64,000 nt of DNA from JAOTWJ01 sp036398175 (GCA_036398175.1 DASWHL010000115.1:1-64000), one strand, 5' to 3'; positions 36,271 to 44,448 are shown, numbered from the stretch's first letter. Notes: generated by a model from the letters alone, not told the origin. Program-made: numbers and translations.

Positions 36271-36858
36271 ATGCGACGGTCGTCCACCACCGCCGCGCTC
36301 GCGGCAGCCCTTTCCTGTTTTCTGCCGCTGACGTCTCTGGCCGGCCAGGCCCGGTCGGTGGAGCGGGAGATCAGCGACGCGGTGAGCCCCCTGCCCACCG
36401 GCCTTCAGGCCGGCGCGGCGGTACGGGCCTACCGGGACGGCGCGCTCGCGGAGATCCGGGGCGGCACGAATGGCATGATCTGTCTGGCGGACAATCCGGC
36501 GCGGAAGGGGTTCCACACCGCCTGCTATTACCAGAGCCTGGAGCCGTTCATGGCGCGGGGTCGGGAGATGCGGGGCACCGGGATGAGCGCCGAGTCGGCG
36601 GATTCGGTCCGGCTGGCCGAACTCGCGTCCGGCGCGCTTGCGGTGCCGGCGCCGGGCGCCTCGCTCTACTCGATCTCGCACGACGATGACGCGTTCGACC
36701 CATCGGGTGACGCGGCCACCGGCATGCGGCGCCTGTACGTCGTCTATCTCCCGTACGCCACCGAGGCCGGCACGGGCATTTCCGCGACGCCGGCCCGCGA
36801 TCGGCCATGGCTGATGTACCCGGGGAAGCCGACGGCGCATCTGATGATCAGCCGATAG
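36271..36858 (+). CDS. Secreted protein of unknown function
   Basis: The ATG at 36271 is preceded by GGAGG and starts a 195-residue protein with a signal peptide (ALSCFLPLTSLAGQ). Two cysteines (MICLAD, TACYYQ) could form a disulfide. A conserved-looking tail reads LYSISHDDDAFDP...WLMYPGKPTAHLMI, as in small Gemmatimonadota/Acidobacteria secreted proteins of unknown role. No family is claimed. The 170-base gap before it has a GCCGG-CTCA-CCGGC hairpin at 36110-36123 and nothing else I can name. Confidence 0.65.
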   Translation: MRRSSTTAALAAALSCFLPLTSLAGQARSVEREISDAVSPLPTGLQAGAAVRAYRDGALAEIRGGTNGMICLADNPARKGFHTACYYQSLEPFMARGREMRGTGMSAESADSVRLAELASGALAVPAPGASLYSISHDDDAFDPSGDAATGMRRLYVVYLPYATEAGTGISATPARDRPWLMYPGKPTAHLMISR

Positions 36859-36929
36859 CCGGCGGCCGTGGCTCACGCTCCGGGACGCCCGAAGCCGGTG
36901 AAGGCCGGCAGCGCAGAGGACATGAGGAC

Positions 36930-37781
36930 ATGACCACCCGCAAACCCACCGACGCCGACATTGACGTCCACGGCCTCACCCACCCGGGCAAGGTCCGCAA
37001 GGAGAATCAGGACCACTTCCTGATCGCCGCCTTGTCCCGCCAGATGCGGGTGGACCGGACGAGCCTCCCGGCCGGCCTGCACCTGCCGGTCCGGTCCGAG
37101 CGGATGGCGTCCTTGGCGATGGTCGCCGACGGCGTGGGGAGCGGGGTCGGAGAAGAAGCGAGCCGCTCCACGCTGCTCGCCATCGCGGCGTACGTGGAGC
37201 GCAGCGCGAACGCGTTCTACACGTCCGAGGCCGAGGACGGCGACCGGTTCTCGCAGATCCTGTCGGACGCCGCCATGCAGTGTCACGCGGACCTTGTCGA
37301 GCGCGGCGCGTCGGGGCCGGGCCGCGGGCGCATGGCCACCACGCTGACCCTCTGGCTCGGCCTCTGGCCGCATGCCTACCTGCTCCACGTGGGCGACAGC
37401 CGCTGTTACATGTTCCGCGACAACCAGCTCTCGCAGCTCTCGCGCGACCAGACGATGGCGCAGGATCTCGTGGACGACGGCGTGCTGACGCAGACCAAGG
37501 CGCACCGCACGCGCTGGGCGAACGTCCTGTCGAGCGCCATCGGGGGCCAGGAGGCCGCCCCGGTGGTCTCCCGCATCGTCCGGGACTGGGGGACGGTGGT
37601 GCTCCTGTGCAGTGACGGGTTGTTCAAGCACGTGCCGGACGAGCGGATCGCGGAGCGGTTGCGGACCATGACGAGCTCCCAGCAGGCGTGCGAGGCCCTG
37701 CTCCAGGACGCGCTGGACGACGGGGGCACAGACAACGTCACGATCATCATCGGGCGGACGATCCGGCCGGCGGACGCGTGA
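36930..37781 (+). CDS. PP2C-family Ser/Thr phosphatase, first of tandem pair
   Basis: The 283-residue product is a complete PP2C domain: RKENQDHF (motif 1), MVADGVGSGVGEEAS (metal Asp-Gly), TTLTLWLG, HVGDSRCYMF, LSRDQTMAQDLVDDG, LSSAIGG, LCSDGLFKHV and GGTDNVTIII. All expected metal-binding aspartates are present, so it should be active. It is cytosolic, with no membrane or regulatory domain. It overlaps the next gene by one base (TGATG). The RST module downstream suggests that it dephosphorylates partner-switching proteins, but this is inference. Confidence 0.92.
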   Translation: MTTRKPTDADIDVHGLTHPGKVRKENQDHFLIAALSRQMRVDRTSLPAGLHLPVRSERMASLAMVADGVGSGVGEEASRSTLLAIAAYVERSANAFYTSEAEDGDRFSQILSDAAMQCHADLVERGASGPGRGRMATTLTLWLGLWPHAYLLHVGDSRCYMFRDNQLSQLSRDQTMAQDLVDDGVLTQTKAHRTRWANVLSSAIGGQEAAPVVSRIVRDWGTVVLLCSDGLFKHVPDERIAERLRTMTSSQQACEALLQDALDDGGTDNVTIIIGRTIRPADA

Positions 37782-38629
37782 TGGCGGACCGCCGCAAGCC
37801 GCAGGACAGCGAGATAGACGTCTACGGGCTCACGCACGTCGGCAAGCTCCGGAAGGAGAATCAGGATCACTTTCTGATCGCCTCGTTGAACCGGCAGATG
37901 CTGGTCCACCAGACGAGCCTGCCGGACGACGCGGCCCTGGCGCGCGAGCCCGAGCGGATGGCCTTTGTGGCCATGGTGGCGGACGGCGTGGGGAGCGGGG
38001 CCGGGGAGGAGGCCAGCCGCTTCGCGGTCCAGGCCATCTCCCAGTACATCATGCGCACCGTCCGGACCTCGTATGCGGCGTACGCCAGCGACCCGAACGC
38101 CTTTGCCCGCGAGCTGGAGGAGGCCGCGCTCCAGTGCCACGCCGGCGTGCTCGAGCGCGCGTCGCAGGACGAGGACCGCCGCCACATGGCGACGACGCTG
38201 ACGTTGTGGATCGGGCTGTGGCCGACCTCCTACCTGCTCCAGGTCGGGGACAGTCGCTGCTACATCTTCTGGGACGGCGCCCTCACCCAGGTGTCGCGGG
38301 ACCAGACCATGGCGCAGGCGCTGGTGGACCAGGGCGTCCTCACCCAGACCCGCGCGCACAGCACGCGGTGGGCGCACGTGCTGGCGAGCGCCATCGGCGG
38401 GTCGCAGGCGGCACCGGTGGTGACCCAATTCGAGCAGCGCTGGGGGCTGATCGGCCTCCTGTGCAGCGACGGACTCACCAAGCACGTGCCGGACGATCGG
38501 ATCGCCGAACGGCTGGCCACCATGACGTCGGCCCAGCAGGTGTGTGAAGCCCTGCTCCAGGACGCGCTCGATGGCGGCGGCAGCGACAATATCACCGTCG
38601 TGGCGGGACGAACGATCAAGCGGGACTGA
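37781..38629 (+). CDS. PP2C-family Ser/Thr phosphatase, second of tandem pair
   Basis: The 282-residue paralog follows the same motif series (RKENQDHF, MVADGVGSGAGEEAS, TTLTLWIG, QVGDSRCYIF, VSRDQTMAQALVDQG, LASAIGG, LCSDGLTKHV, GGSDNITVVA). It aligns end to end with the preceding gene, clearly a tandem duplication with catalytic residues kept. Differences cluster in about residues 75-130, the flap region that can set substrate choice in PP2C enzymes. That hints at different phosphoprotein targets. Confidence 0.92.
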   Translation: MADRRKPQDSEIDVYGLTHVGKLRKENQDHFLIASLNRQMLVHQTSLPDDAALAREPERMAFVAMVADGVGSGAGEEASRFAVQAISQYIMRTVRTSYAAYASDPNAFARELEEAALQCHAGVLERASQDEDRRHMATTLTLWIGLWPTSYLLQVGDSRCYIFWDGALTQVSRDQTMAQALVDQGVLTQTRAHSTRWAHVLASAIGGSQAAPVVTQFEQRWGLIGLLCSDGLTKHVPDDRIAERLATMTSAQQVCEALLQDALDGGGSDNITVVAGRTIKRD

Positions 38630-38688
38630 GCGCCCGGGATTTCGGACTCTCCGCTGCACGCGGTCCCCTCCACCGTCGAATTGATGAC

Positions 38689-38710
38689 CGGGACGATCCC
38701 GCTAGGTTTT
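38689..38710 (+). terminator. Possible intrinsic terminator after PP2C pair
   Basis: CGGGA-CGA-TCCCG (38689-38701) forms a 5-base stem and is followed by CTAGGTTTT, giving a short T-run ending at 38710. It lies 60 bases after the second PP2C stop. Confidence 0.35.
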
Positions 38711-38848
38711 GCCACTCCGCTCCCAGCACCGCAATCGGGCAGATGGACCCAATCGCGCACCAAATGGGTGCACCTCGATTCGTGTGGTCCAACGGCCGGG
38801 CACCACTGCCTGTTTCTTGCGGAGGCCAATCTGGGGGGGATTCCGATC

Positions 38849-39067
38849 ATGACCCAGCGCAAACGCCGAAGCGGTGAGCGCCGTCTCAGCTCCGGCCGCC
38901 GAATGAACGCGGATCGCCGACGCGAGGCCAGTCGAGCCGACGTCGAGCGGCGCAGTGAAGCTGAGCGCCGGTCGAGACTGGATCGCCGGTCCCGCGACGA
39001 GCGCCGCTCCGGCAGCGGCCGGGATTCCGGCGGACTGGGCGGCCCTTGGCTGCATTCTGGTGCATAG
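38849..39067 (+). CDS. Small Arg-rich repeat protein (RR-x3-RR pattern)
   Basis: The ATG at 38849 gives 72 residues, preceded by GGGGGGA (an Shine-Dalgarno-like purine run). After a basic start (TQRKRRSGERRLSSGRR) the sequence repeats arginine pairs at heptad-like spacing: DRRRE, ERRSE, ERRSR, DRRSR, ERRSG. This ERRS/DRRS pattern occurs in short proteins and tails across bacteria, but its role is not known to me. The many Ser next to Arg could be kinase or phosphatase targets. It lies between the PP2C genes and the sigma54-controlled RST operon. Confidence 0.55.
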   Translation: MTQRKRRSGERRLSSGRRMNADRRREASRADVERRSEAERRSRLDRRSRDERRSGSGRDSGGLGGPWLHSGA

Positions 39068-39143
39068 CGCCAGACGATTCCGATCAGCAGGCAGACCACT
39101 CGATCAAGGCTAAGTTATGTAGAAACAACAAGATACAAAATGT

Positions 39144-39240
39144 GGCACCGCGCTCTGGGGGCGTGGCACTGGCATTGCTTTGCGGCGGGCGACACCTTCT
39201 TGGTGTTCGACGCCGCGGCACTCCCCCAGAGTGGTGTGCC
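39144..39240. promoter_or_regulatory. Inverted repeats flanking the sigma54 promoter
   Basis: CTCTGGGGG (39153-39161), directly before the -24 element, is complementary to CCCCCAGAG (39223-39231) in the leader, with weaker pairing extending outward. Inside the leader, ACACC (39192-39196) can pair with GGTGT (39202-39206). An AT-rich tract at about 39110-39143 lies upstream. These could be activator sites or leader structure. The 227-base gap 39068-39294 holds no gene. Confidence 0.45.
39164..39178 (+). promoter_or_regulatory. Consensus sigma54 (-24/-12) promoter
   Basis: TGGCAC-TGGCA-TTGC matches the sigma54 core TGGCAC-N5-TTGC at every fixed position, with GG and GC correctly 10 bases apart. 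Transcription would start near 39190, about 105 bases before the RsbR-homolog ATG. The operon it would drive encodes a GAFTGA-containing sigma54 activator, suggesting autoregulation. Confidence 0.75.
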
Positions 39241-39294
39241 CGAGTGGCCGCGGTCGAGGATCCCAGGACCGCCACCACACGGAGTAGGGAACCC

Positions 39295-40185
39295 ATGCCA
39301 GCTCGAGACAGGGAACACCGCCCCCCGGTCCCCACCGACGTCCTCAGCGAACTCGTGGCTCACCTCAGGCGCAACCGGACGGAGTTGCGCGAGGAGTGGG
39401 TGCGCCGCATCACCGAGTCCCGGCTCCTCACGTCCATGACGAAAGAGGAGATCTTCGCCGAGGCCACCTCGGTGTTCGACAACTATGTCGAGGTGCTGGA
39501 GACGGGAAGCGTGGAGGCGCTCCAGGCGTACGCCCGCAACCTGTCCGAACGCATCATTCCCCGCGGCGTGGACACGCCGGAAGTCCTGGGGATCGTGCTG
39601 CTGCTGCGCGACGTGCTGGCCCGATCCCTCTTCGAGAAGTACCAGGGCGACTTCGGCCTCCTCAACCGCGTCCTCGACGCGTACGAGCCCGCCGCCAACC
39701 GGATCGCCACGACCGTGGGCGTGGGCTTCGTGCAGGAGCGCGAGCGCGTCATCCGGCAACAGCAGGAGGCCATCCGGGAGCTGTCCACGCCGGTGCTGCA
39801 GGTGCGCGAGCGGCTCCTGATTCTCCCCATCATCGGCATCGTGGATTCGGAACGGGCACGCCAGCTCACGGAGCAGCTGCTGCGGGGCATCCGGTCGAAC
39901 CGCGCGAAAGTCGTGGTGATGGACATCACCGGCGTGCCGTCGGTGGACGCGACGGTCGCGAACCACTTCGTGCAGACGGTGGAGGCGGCGCGGCTCCTGG
40001 GCGCCACGGTCATCGTGACCGGTCTGTCGCCCGAGATCGCCCAGACGCTCGTCACGATCGGCGTGGATCTGAGCAAGATGAACACGGTCGGCGACCTGCA
40101 GGGCGGCATTGAGGAAGCGGAGCGAGTGCTCGGCTACCGGGTGCTCAGCGTCGGCGAATCCGGTGCGGCGACCCCCGAGGGCTAG
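39295..40185 (+). CDS. rsbR: RsbR-like stressosome protein (RsbRD_N + STAS)
   Basis: The ATG at 39295, after GGAGTAGGGA, gives 296 residues. The N-terminal half (about 15-155) is all-helical and resembles the RsbRD N-terminal sensor domain (LREEWVRRITESRLLTSMT). A helical linker RQQQEAIRELSTPVLQVRE leads to a C-terminal STAS domain (about 170-280) with VVVMDITGVPSVDATVANHF, where RsbR-type regulatory Ser/Thr residues lie. Thr165 in ELSTPV also matches the linker threonine phosphorylated by RsbT in Bacillus. It should assemble with RsbS into a stressosome. The sensed signal is unknown; no heme or flavin motif is evident. Confidence 0.88.
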   Translation: MPARDREHRPPVPTDVLSELVAHLRRNRTELREEWVRRITESRLLTSMTKEEIFAEATSVFDNYVEVLETGSVEALQAYARNLSERIIPRGVDTPEVLGIVLLLRDVLARSLFEKYQGDFGLLNRVLDAYEPAANRIATTVGVGFVQERERVIRQQQEAIRELSTPVLQVRERLLILPIIGIVDSERARQLTEQLLRGIRSNRAKVVVMDITGVPSVDATVANHFVQTVEAARLLGATVIVTGLSPEIAQTLVTIGVDLSKMNTVGDLQGGIEEAERVLGYRVLSVGESGAATPEG

Positions 40186-40197
40186 GGCCACCGATCC

Positions 40198-40572
40198 ATG
40201 CTGGTCCCGATCCTCAAACAGGGCGATTACCTCATCGCGTCCATCCAGTCCGCGCTGTCGGACACGGACTTGATCCGCCTGCGCGACGACCTGGTGGAAC
40301 AGGTGGGCCGGTATCGCTCCCGCGGCGTCATCGTGGACGTCACCGTGCTCGACGTGATGGATTCGTTCGCGGCCCGCACGCTCAGCACGCTGTCGCAGAT
40401 GATCACGCTGCGCGGCGCCGAGACCGTCATCGTGGGGATCCAGCCCGACGTGGCGTTCGCGATGGTGCAGCTCGGCCTCACGCTGAGCGGGGTCGCGGCC
40501 GCGCTCGATCTCGAGGAGGGGCTCGCGTACCTCAACGAGCGCGCGAAGCGGAGCCGGCGGCGTGAATCCTGA
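40198..40572 (+). CDS. rsbS: RsbS-like stressosome STAS protein
   Basis: The 124-residue protein is a single STAS domain with LDVMDSFAARTL, placing Ser56 at the position phosphorylated by RsbT in RsbS (Ser59 in Bacillus subtilis). In the unphosphorylated state it holds RsbT in the stressosome core. It starts 12 bases after rsbR and overlaps rsbT by 11 bases, so stoichiometry is likely coupled. The basic tail ERAKRSRRRES extends past the domain. Confidence 0.9.
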   Translation: MLVPILKQGDYLIASIQSALSDTDLIRLRDDLVEQVGRYRSRGVIVDVTVLDVMDSFAARTLSTLSQMITLRGAETVIVGIQPDVAFAMVQLGLTLSGVAAALDLEEGLAYLNERAKRSRRRES

Positions 40573-40963
40573 GCTGCGGATCCCCATCGCCACCGATCGC
40601 GACATCGTCGCCGCGCGGCAGGAGGGCCGACGTATCGCGGCGACGCTGAACTTCTCTCAGAGCGACCTGACGGTCATTGCCGCCGCCATCTCCGAAGTGG
40701 CCCGGAACATCCTCACCTACGCCGCGACCGGCCACATTGCCATCCAGGTGGTCGAGCGGGCCGGCCGCCGGGGTGTGGCCCTCGTCGCACACGACGAGGG
40801 CCCCGGCATTCAGGATATCACCCTGGCCCTCCAGGACGGATACTCGACGTCCGGCAGTCTCGGCCTGGGCCTCCCCGGCGCCCGCCGGCTGATGGACGAA
40901 TTCGAGATTCACTCGAACGCCGGCCGTGGGACCACGGTCACGATGCGAAAATGGGCGCGCTAG
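40562..40963 (+). CDS. rsbT: RsbT-like switch kinase
   Basis: The GTG at 40562 starts 133 residues of a GHKL-type Ser/Thr kinase: N box ISEVARNILTYA, G1 HDEGPGI, and G2 GLGLPGARRLMDEF. This is the RsbT/RsbW-like histidine-kinase-fold protein kinase. By analogy it phosphorylates RsbS and RsbR and then leaves to activate an output protein. No RsbU gene is present; candidates for the output here are the enhancer-binding protein, RsbX-like phosphatase or the cyclase. Confidence 0.9.
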   Translation: MNPELRIPIATDRDIVAARQEGRRIAATLNFSQSDLTVIAAAISEVARNILTYAATGHIAIQVVERAGRRGVALVAHDEGPGIQDITLALQDGYSTSGSLGLGLPGARRLMDEFEIHSNAGRGTTVTMRKWAR

Positions 40964-41598
40964 GCACGCGACAGGCGACCCAGGAGTCGCCGGTCCTGAC
41001 GTGGGGCGTGGCGGCCGCCGCCCACCCGGGGGAAGCGGTGTCCGGCGACCTCCACGTGGTGCAGGCGTGGCGCGACGGCGCCCTCGTGGCGGTCGTGGAC
41101 GGGATCGGCCACGGGACGGAGGCCGCGGTCGCGGCGCGCCGCGCGGTGACGACCGCCACCCAGCACGCGGGCGAGTCGGTGATCACGATCGTGCGGCGCT
41201 GTCACGAGGCGCTGATCGGGACCCGAGGGGTGGCGATGAGCGTGGCGAGCTTCAACGTCGCCGACCACACGATGAGCTGGCTCGGCATCGGCAACGTGGA
41301 GGGCGTGCTGGTGCGCGCCGACCCGCGGGCCGATCCGCAGGAGGAAGCCATTCTCCTGCGGAGCGGCGTCGTGGGGCTCCAGCTTCCCCTGCTCAAGGCC
41401 TCCGTCACGGCCGTCGCCCCGGGCGATCTGCTGGTCATGGCGACGGACGGACTTGCGCCGTCCTGCGTGGCACGGCTCACGCCCACCGGCCCGCCGCAGG
41501 CGTTCGCCGAGCAGCTGCTGGCACGCCATCGCCGCGGCACCGACGATGCGCTGGTGCTGGTCGCCCACTACCGCGGCAACACACCCGGCGAGCCATGA
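40951..41598 (+). CDS. rsbX: RsbX-like PP2C phosphatase
   Basis: The 215-residue single-domain SpoIIE/PP2C-type phosphatase has VAVVDGIGHGTEAAVAAR (metal Asp), SWLGIGNVEGVL and VMATDGL. It lacks any sensor domain, as in RsbX, which resets phosphorylated RsbR and RsbS. It overlaps rsbT by 13 bases and the next gene by four (ATGA), so the R-S-T-X order is compact and complete. Confidence 0.88.
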   Translation: MGALGTRQATQESPVLTWGVAAAAHPGEAVSGDLHVVQAWRDGALVAVVDGIGHGTEAAVAARRAVTTATQHAGESVITIVRRCHEALIGTRGVAMSVASFNVADHTMSWLGIGNVEGVLVRADPRADPQEEAILLRSGVVGLQLPLLKASVTAVAPGDLLVMATDGLAPSCVARLTPTGPPQAFAEQLLARHRRGTDDALVLVAHYRGNTPGEP

Positions 41599-42989
41599 CG
41601 ACCATGGATCGGCCCGCCACCCTGGGCGCCACCGCCCCACACGGCCAGCTCCGCCTGCTCGTCGTGGGCCGGGACGCGACGGTCCTGCGGGAGCTGGCCC
41701 ATTACGCCGAAATGGAGAGCGGCGTCCTCGAACAGGTCGCCGACCCCCCGTCCGCGCTGCGGGTGCTGACCGGCGACGTGGAGTTGGCCGCCGTAATCGT
41801 GCTGCTCGATCACGACCCCGACGAGCAGCTGGGCTGGTGGGTGGACGTGCTGCGTCGCATGCCCCGGCGGCCGCGCCTGGTGGCGCTCGTTCCCGCCCCG
41901 TCCATCGGGTTTACCCTGCGCGCCGCGCAACTCGGCGTCCTCGAGGTCCTCCCGCTCCCCGTGGGCCGGGAGCGGTTCCTGGATCTGCTGCGCCGCATCC
42001 AGGCGGCGGCCGACGAGGTCGCCCTGCCGCTCCCCGAGGTCACACCCCTCGGCATCGGCGCGTTCCAGGTGGTCTCGCAGAGCCCGGCGATGATGTCGGT
42101 GTTCCGCGTCATCGCCCAGGTGGCGCCCAGCACGGCCACGGTGCTCATCTACGGCGAGTCGGGCACCGGCAAGGAGTTGGTCGCGCGGGCAATTCACGAG
42201 CACGGGCCGCGCGCCAAAGCGGCGTTCGTGGCCGTGAACTGCGCCGCGATTCCCGAAAATCTCCTCGAGAGCGAGCTCTTCGGGCACGAGAAGGGCGCAT
42301 TCACCGGCGCGGTGGCCCGCAAGACGGGCCGCTTCGAGCGGGCGAGCGGCGGGACGCTGTTCATGGACGAGATCGGCGACATGAGCGTCGCCCTGCAGAG
42401 CAAGATCCTCCGCGCCGTGCAGGAGCGCGAGATCGAGCGTGTCGGGAGCACCGATTCCATCCCGGTGGACGTCCGCCTGATCGCCGCCACCAACCAGGAC
42501 CTGAAGGCGCTCATCGCGCAGGGGCGGTTCCGCGAAGACCTGTACTACCGCCTCGCGGTGGTCACGATTGCGCTGCCACCGCTCGCGGAGCGCGGGGACG
42601 ACCTGCTGGCGCTCACCGCCCACTTTCTGCGGGAGTTCGGCCAGCGGTACGGCAAGACCTTCACCGGCATCGCCGATCGCGCCCTGGATCTGCTCCGTCA
42701 CCATGATTGGGTCGGGAACGTGCGCGAGCTCCGCAACGTGGTCGAGCGGGCCGTGCTGGTGGCGGACGGCCCGGTACTGCGGGCCGAGCACTTGCCCGAA
42801 GAGTGGCGCACCGGCGCACCCGCGGGACGGTCGCCCGAGGTGCCGGCGCTCACGACCCTCAACGAAATGGAGGCGCGCCACATCAGCCGCGTGCTGGAGC
42901 ACACCGCCGGGCAGATCGGCGAAGCCGCGCGCATTCTCGGGGTGCACCGCAACACCCTGGCCCGCAAGATCCGGGAGTACGGCCTGTGA
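41595..42989 (+). CDS. Sigma54 enhancer-binding protein with degenerate receiver domain
   Basis: The 464-residue protein has a receiver-like domain (about 18-135), an AAA+ sigma54-activation domain with Walker A GESGTGKE (187-194), the sigma54-contact loop GAFTGA (234-239), FMDEIGD and a Fis-type HTH at the C-terminus (EAARILGVHRNTLARKI). The receiver keeps VIVLLDHD but has APS where the Thr/Ser block should be and LPLPV in place of the conserved Lys-Pro, so phosphoryl control is doubtful. Control by partner switching from RsbT or RsbX is an attractive alternative. It overlaps rsbX and is likely needed for the promoter at 39164. Confidence 0.92.
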   Translation: MTTMDRPATLGATAPHGQLRLLVVGRDATVLRELAHYAEMESGVLEQVADPPSALRVLTGDVELAAVIVLLDHDPDEQLGWWVDVLRRMPRRPRLVALVPAPSIGFTLRAAQLGVLEVLPLPVGRERFLDLLRRIQAAADEVALPLPEVTPLGIGAFQVVSQSPAMMSVFRVIAQVAPSTATVLIYGESGTGKELVARAIHEHGPRAKAAFVAVNCAAIPENLLESELFGHEKGAFTGAVARKTGRFERASGGTLFMDEIGDMSVALQSKILRAVQEREIERVGSTDSIPVDVRLIAATNQDLKALIAQGRFREDLYYRLAVVTIALPPLAERGDDLLALTAHFLREFGQRYGKTFTGIADRALDLLRHHDWVGNVRELRNVVERAVLVADGPVLRAEHLPEEWRTGAPAGRSPEVPALTTLNEMEARHISRVLEHTAGQIGEAARILGVHRNTLARKIREYGL

Positions 42990-44272
42990 GCCGGGGTACG
43001 GAGTTGCCGCCGCCCCTCCGGGTCGAACAGGCGCTGCGGCTCCTGCCCGACGTGGACGCGCTGACGCCGCTGCGCGCCCTGCTCGTGTCCCGGTCCCGGG
43101 CGCGGCCATCGGCGGAACCGTACCGCACGGTCGGCAAGCGGTTCGTGCAGACCACGGATCTCGCGGAGCTGGTCCCGCAGGCCGTGGCACGGGTCAGCGA
43201 GCATCTCGCCGCGCTGTATCAGGCGGCGGTCGAGGCGCTCGAGGCGGACCAGCGCGATGACCTGGCCGCCGCCGTTCGCGCCCTGCTCCGGGCCGGCGCC
43301 CTGGAGGAGCGCGTGGGGCGGGACACGCAGGCACACGCGTGGTACGAGCACGCCCTGGGACTCGCCGAGGGGTTGCGCGATCGCCAGCCCGAGATCGAGA
43401 CGCTGCGTCACCTCGGCCACCTCGAGGCCACCCGAGGCCGGTTCGAGGATGCCGCGCGGCGGTACCAGCGTAGCCTCGCCCTTGCCGAGGCGGAGCTCGA
43501 CGACGACGGCACCGCGCGCGCGTGCCTCGGGCTGGGAGGCGTAGCCCAGGCGCAGGCCCGCTGGCAGGGGGCCGCGTCCTGGTACGCGCGCGGACTCCGC
43601 CACGCGGAGGCCGATCGCGGCCTCACCGCGGACCTGCTCTTCGGCCTCGGGGATCTGGCGCGCGAGCGCGAACAGTTCGACGTGGCCGAAGACCACCTCG
43701 GACGGGCGCAGGCCGCGTTCGAGGACATCGGGAAGGTGGACGGCGCCGCCCGGGTGCTCAATGCCTGGGGCGCGCTCGAGGCAAGCCGCGAGCGTCGGGC
43801 GGAGGCCCTCCGCCGCTACCACGAAGGGCTGGCCCGGCTCCAGGGAGCCGGCCGCAATGCGCAGCTCGAAATGGCGATCCGGCTGAATCTGGCCCGGCTG
43901 TACCTCGACTGGCAACGCCTCCCCGACGCGGAGGACGAAATCCGCGTCGCCGAGGAGATTGCCATCGTGTACAACCTCACCCGGCAGCTCGCCCGGCTCT
44001 ACGTGGTGCTGGGGATGGTGCGCGGACAGCAGCGCGACGAAACCGGTTTCGTCTTCTTCGAGAAGGCCATCGAGCTGTGTCGCGGCGACGAGCCGCTCCC
44101 CCGCCTGGAAGCGGAGGTGTACGTCGAGTACGCGCTCTTCCGCAAGGCGCTCGGCGAGCCGGACGAAGCGCGCGGATACCTCGAACGGGCGCGCGAGATC
44201 CTGGAGGTCGTCCATCACGGCGCGCTTCTGGCCCGGGTGGACGCCGAACTCGCCCAACTCGCATTGCCATAA
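42986..44272 (+). CDS. TPR-repeat protein in the stressosome operon
   Basis: The GTG at 42986 overlaps the previous stop (GTGA) and starts 428 residues. From about residue 80 it is built of at least seven tetratricopeptide-like helix pairs, e.g. ALLRAGALEERVGRDTQAHAWYEHALGLAEGL and ARLYLDWQRLPDAEDEIRVAEEIA. No signal peptide, membrane segment or enzymatic motif is seen. A scaffold binding the enhancer-binding protein or stressosome is likely. Similar TPR arrays occur in MalT- or Spr-type signal proteins. Confidence 0.8.
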   Translation: MSRGTELPPPLRVEQALRLLPDVDALTPLRALLVSRSRARPSAEPYRTVGKRFVQTTDLAELVPQAVARVSEHLAALYQAAVEALEADQRDDLAAAVRALLRAGALEERVGRDTQAHAWYEHALGLAEGLRDRQPEIETLRHLGHLEATRGRFEDAARRYQRSLALAEAELDDDGTARACLGLGGVAQAQARWQGAASWYARGLRHAEADRGLTADLLFGLGDLAREREQFDVAEDHLGRAQAAFEDIGKVDGAARVLNAWGALEASRERRAEALRRYHEGLARLQGAGRNAQLEMAIRLNLARLYLDWQRLPDAEDEIRVAEEIAIVYNLTRQLARLYVVLGMVRGQQRDETGFVFFEKAIELCRGDEPLPRLEAEVYVEYALFRKALGEPDEARGYLERAREILEVVHHGALLARVDAELAQLALP

Positions 44273-44432
44273 GCACCCCTGCGACGACCGCCACCTGCCC
44301 GCTTCAGGTGCGCGACAACTTGTGACGTACCCCACATTAGCCCACAAACGGGGCCCACGTAACCAGGGCTCCCGTGATCGCTTCCCATCTCAAGCGCTTC
44401 ATTCACAGCGAGTTACGGCAACACCTTCGGAA

Positions 44433-44448
44433 CGGCCCGAGCCCTGCA
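44433..44448 (+). promoter_or_regulatory. Possible sigma54 promoter before the diguanylate cyclase
   Basis: CGGCCCG-AGCC-CTGCA has GG and GC at the correct 10-base spacing and matches about nine of twelve conserved -24/-12 positions (TGGCACG-N4-TTGCA). The start point would be near 44459, ten bases before the cyclase start. Bases 44273-44432 also contain a CACCTG/CAGGTG hairpin (44292-44310). Confidence 0.35.

Noticed and set aside
38780..38830. Second sigma54 promoter (GGGCACCACTGCC / TTCTTGC) before the small Arg-rich gene
   Set aside because: GG and GC are not at the required 10-base spacing.
39105..39125. IHF site near the sigma54 promoter
   Set aside because: ATCAAGGCTAAGTTA resembles the IHF consensus but the spacing to TTR is two bases too long.
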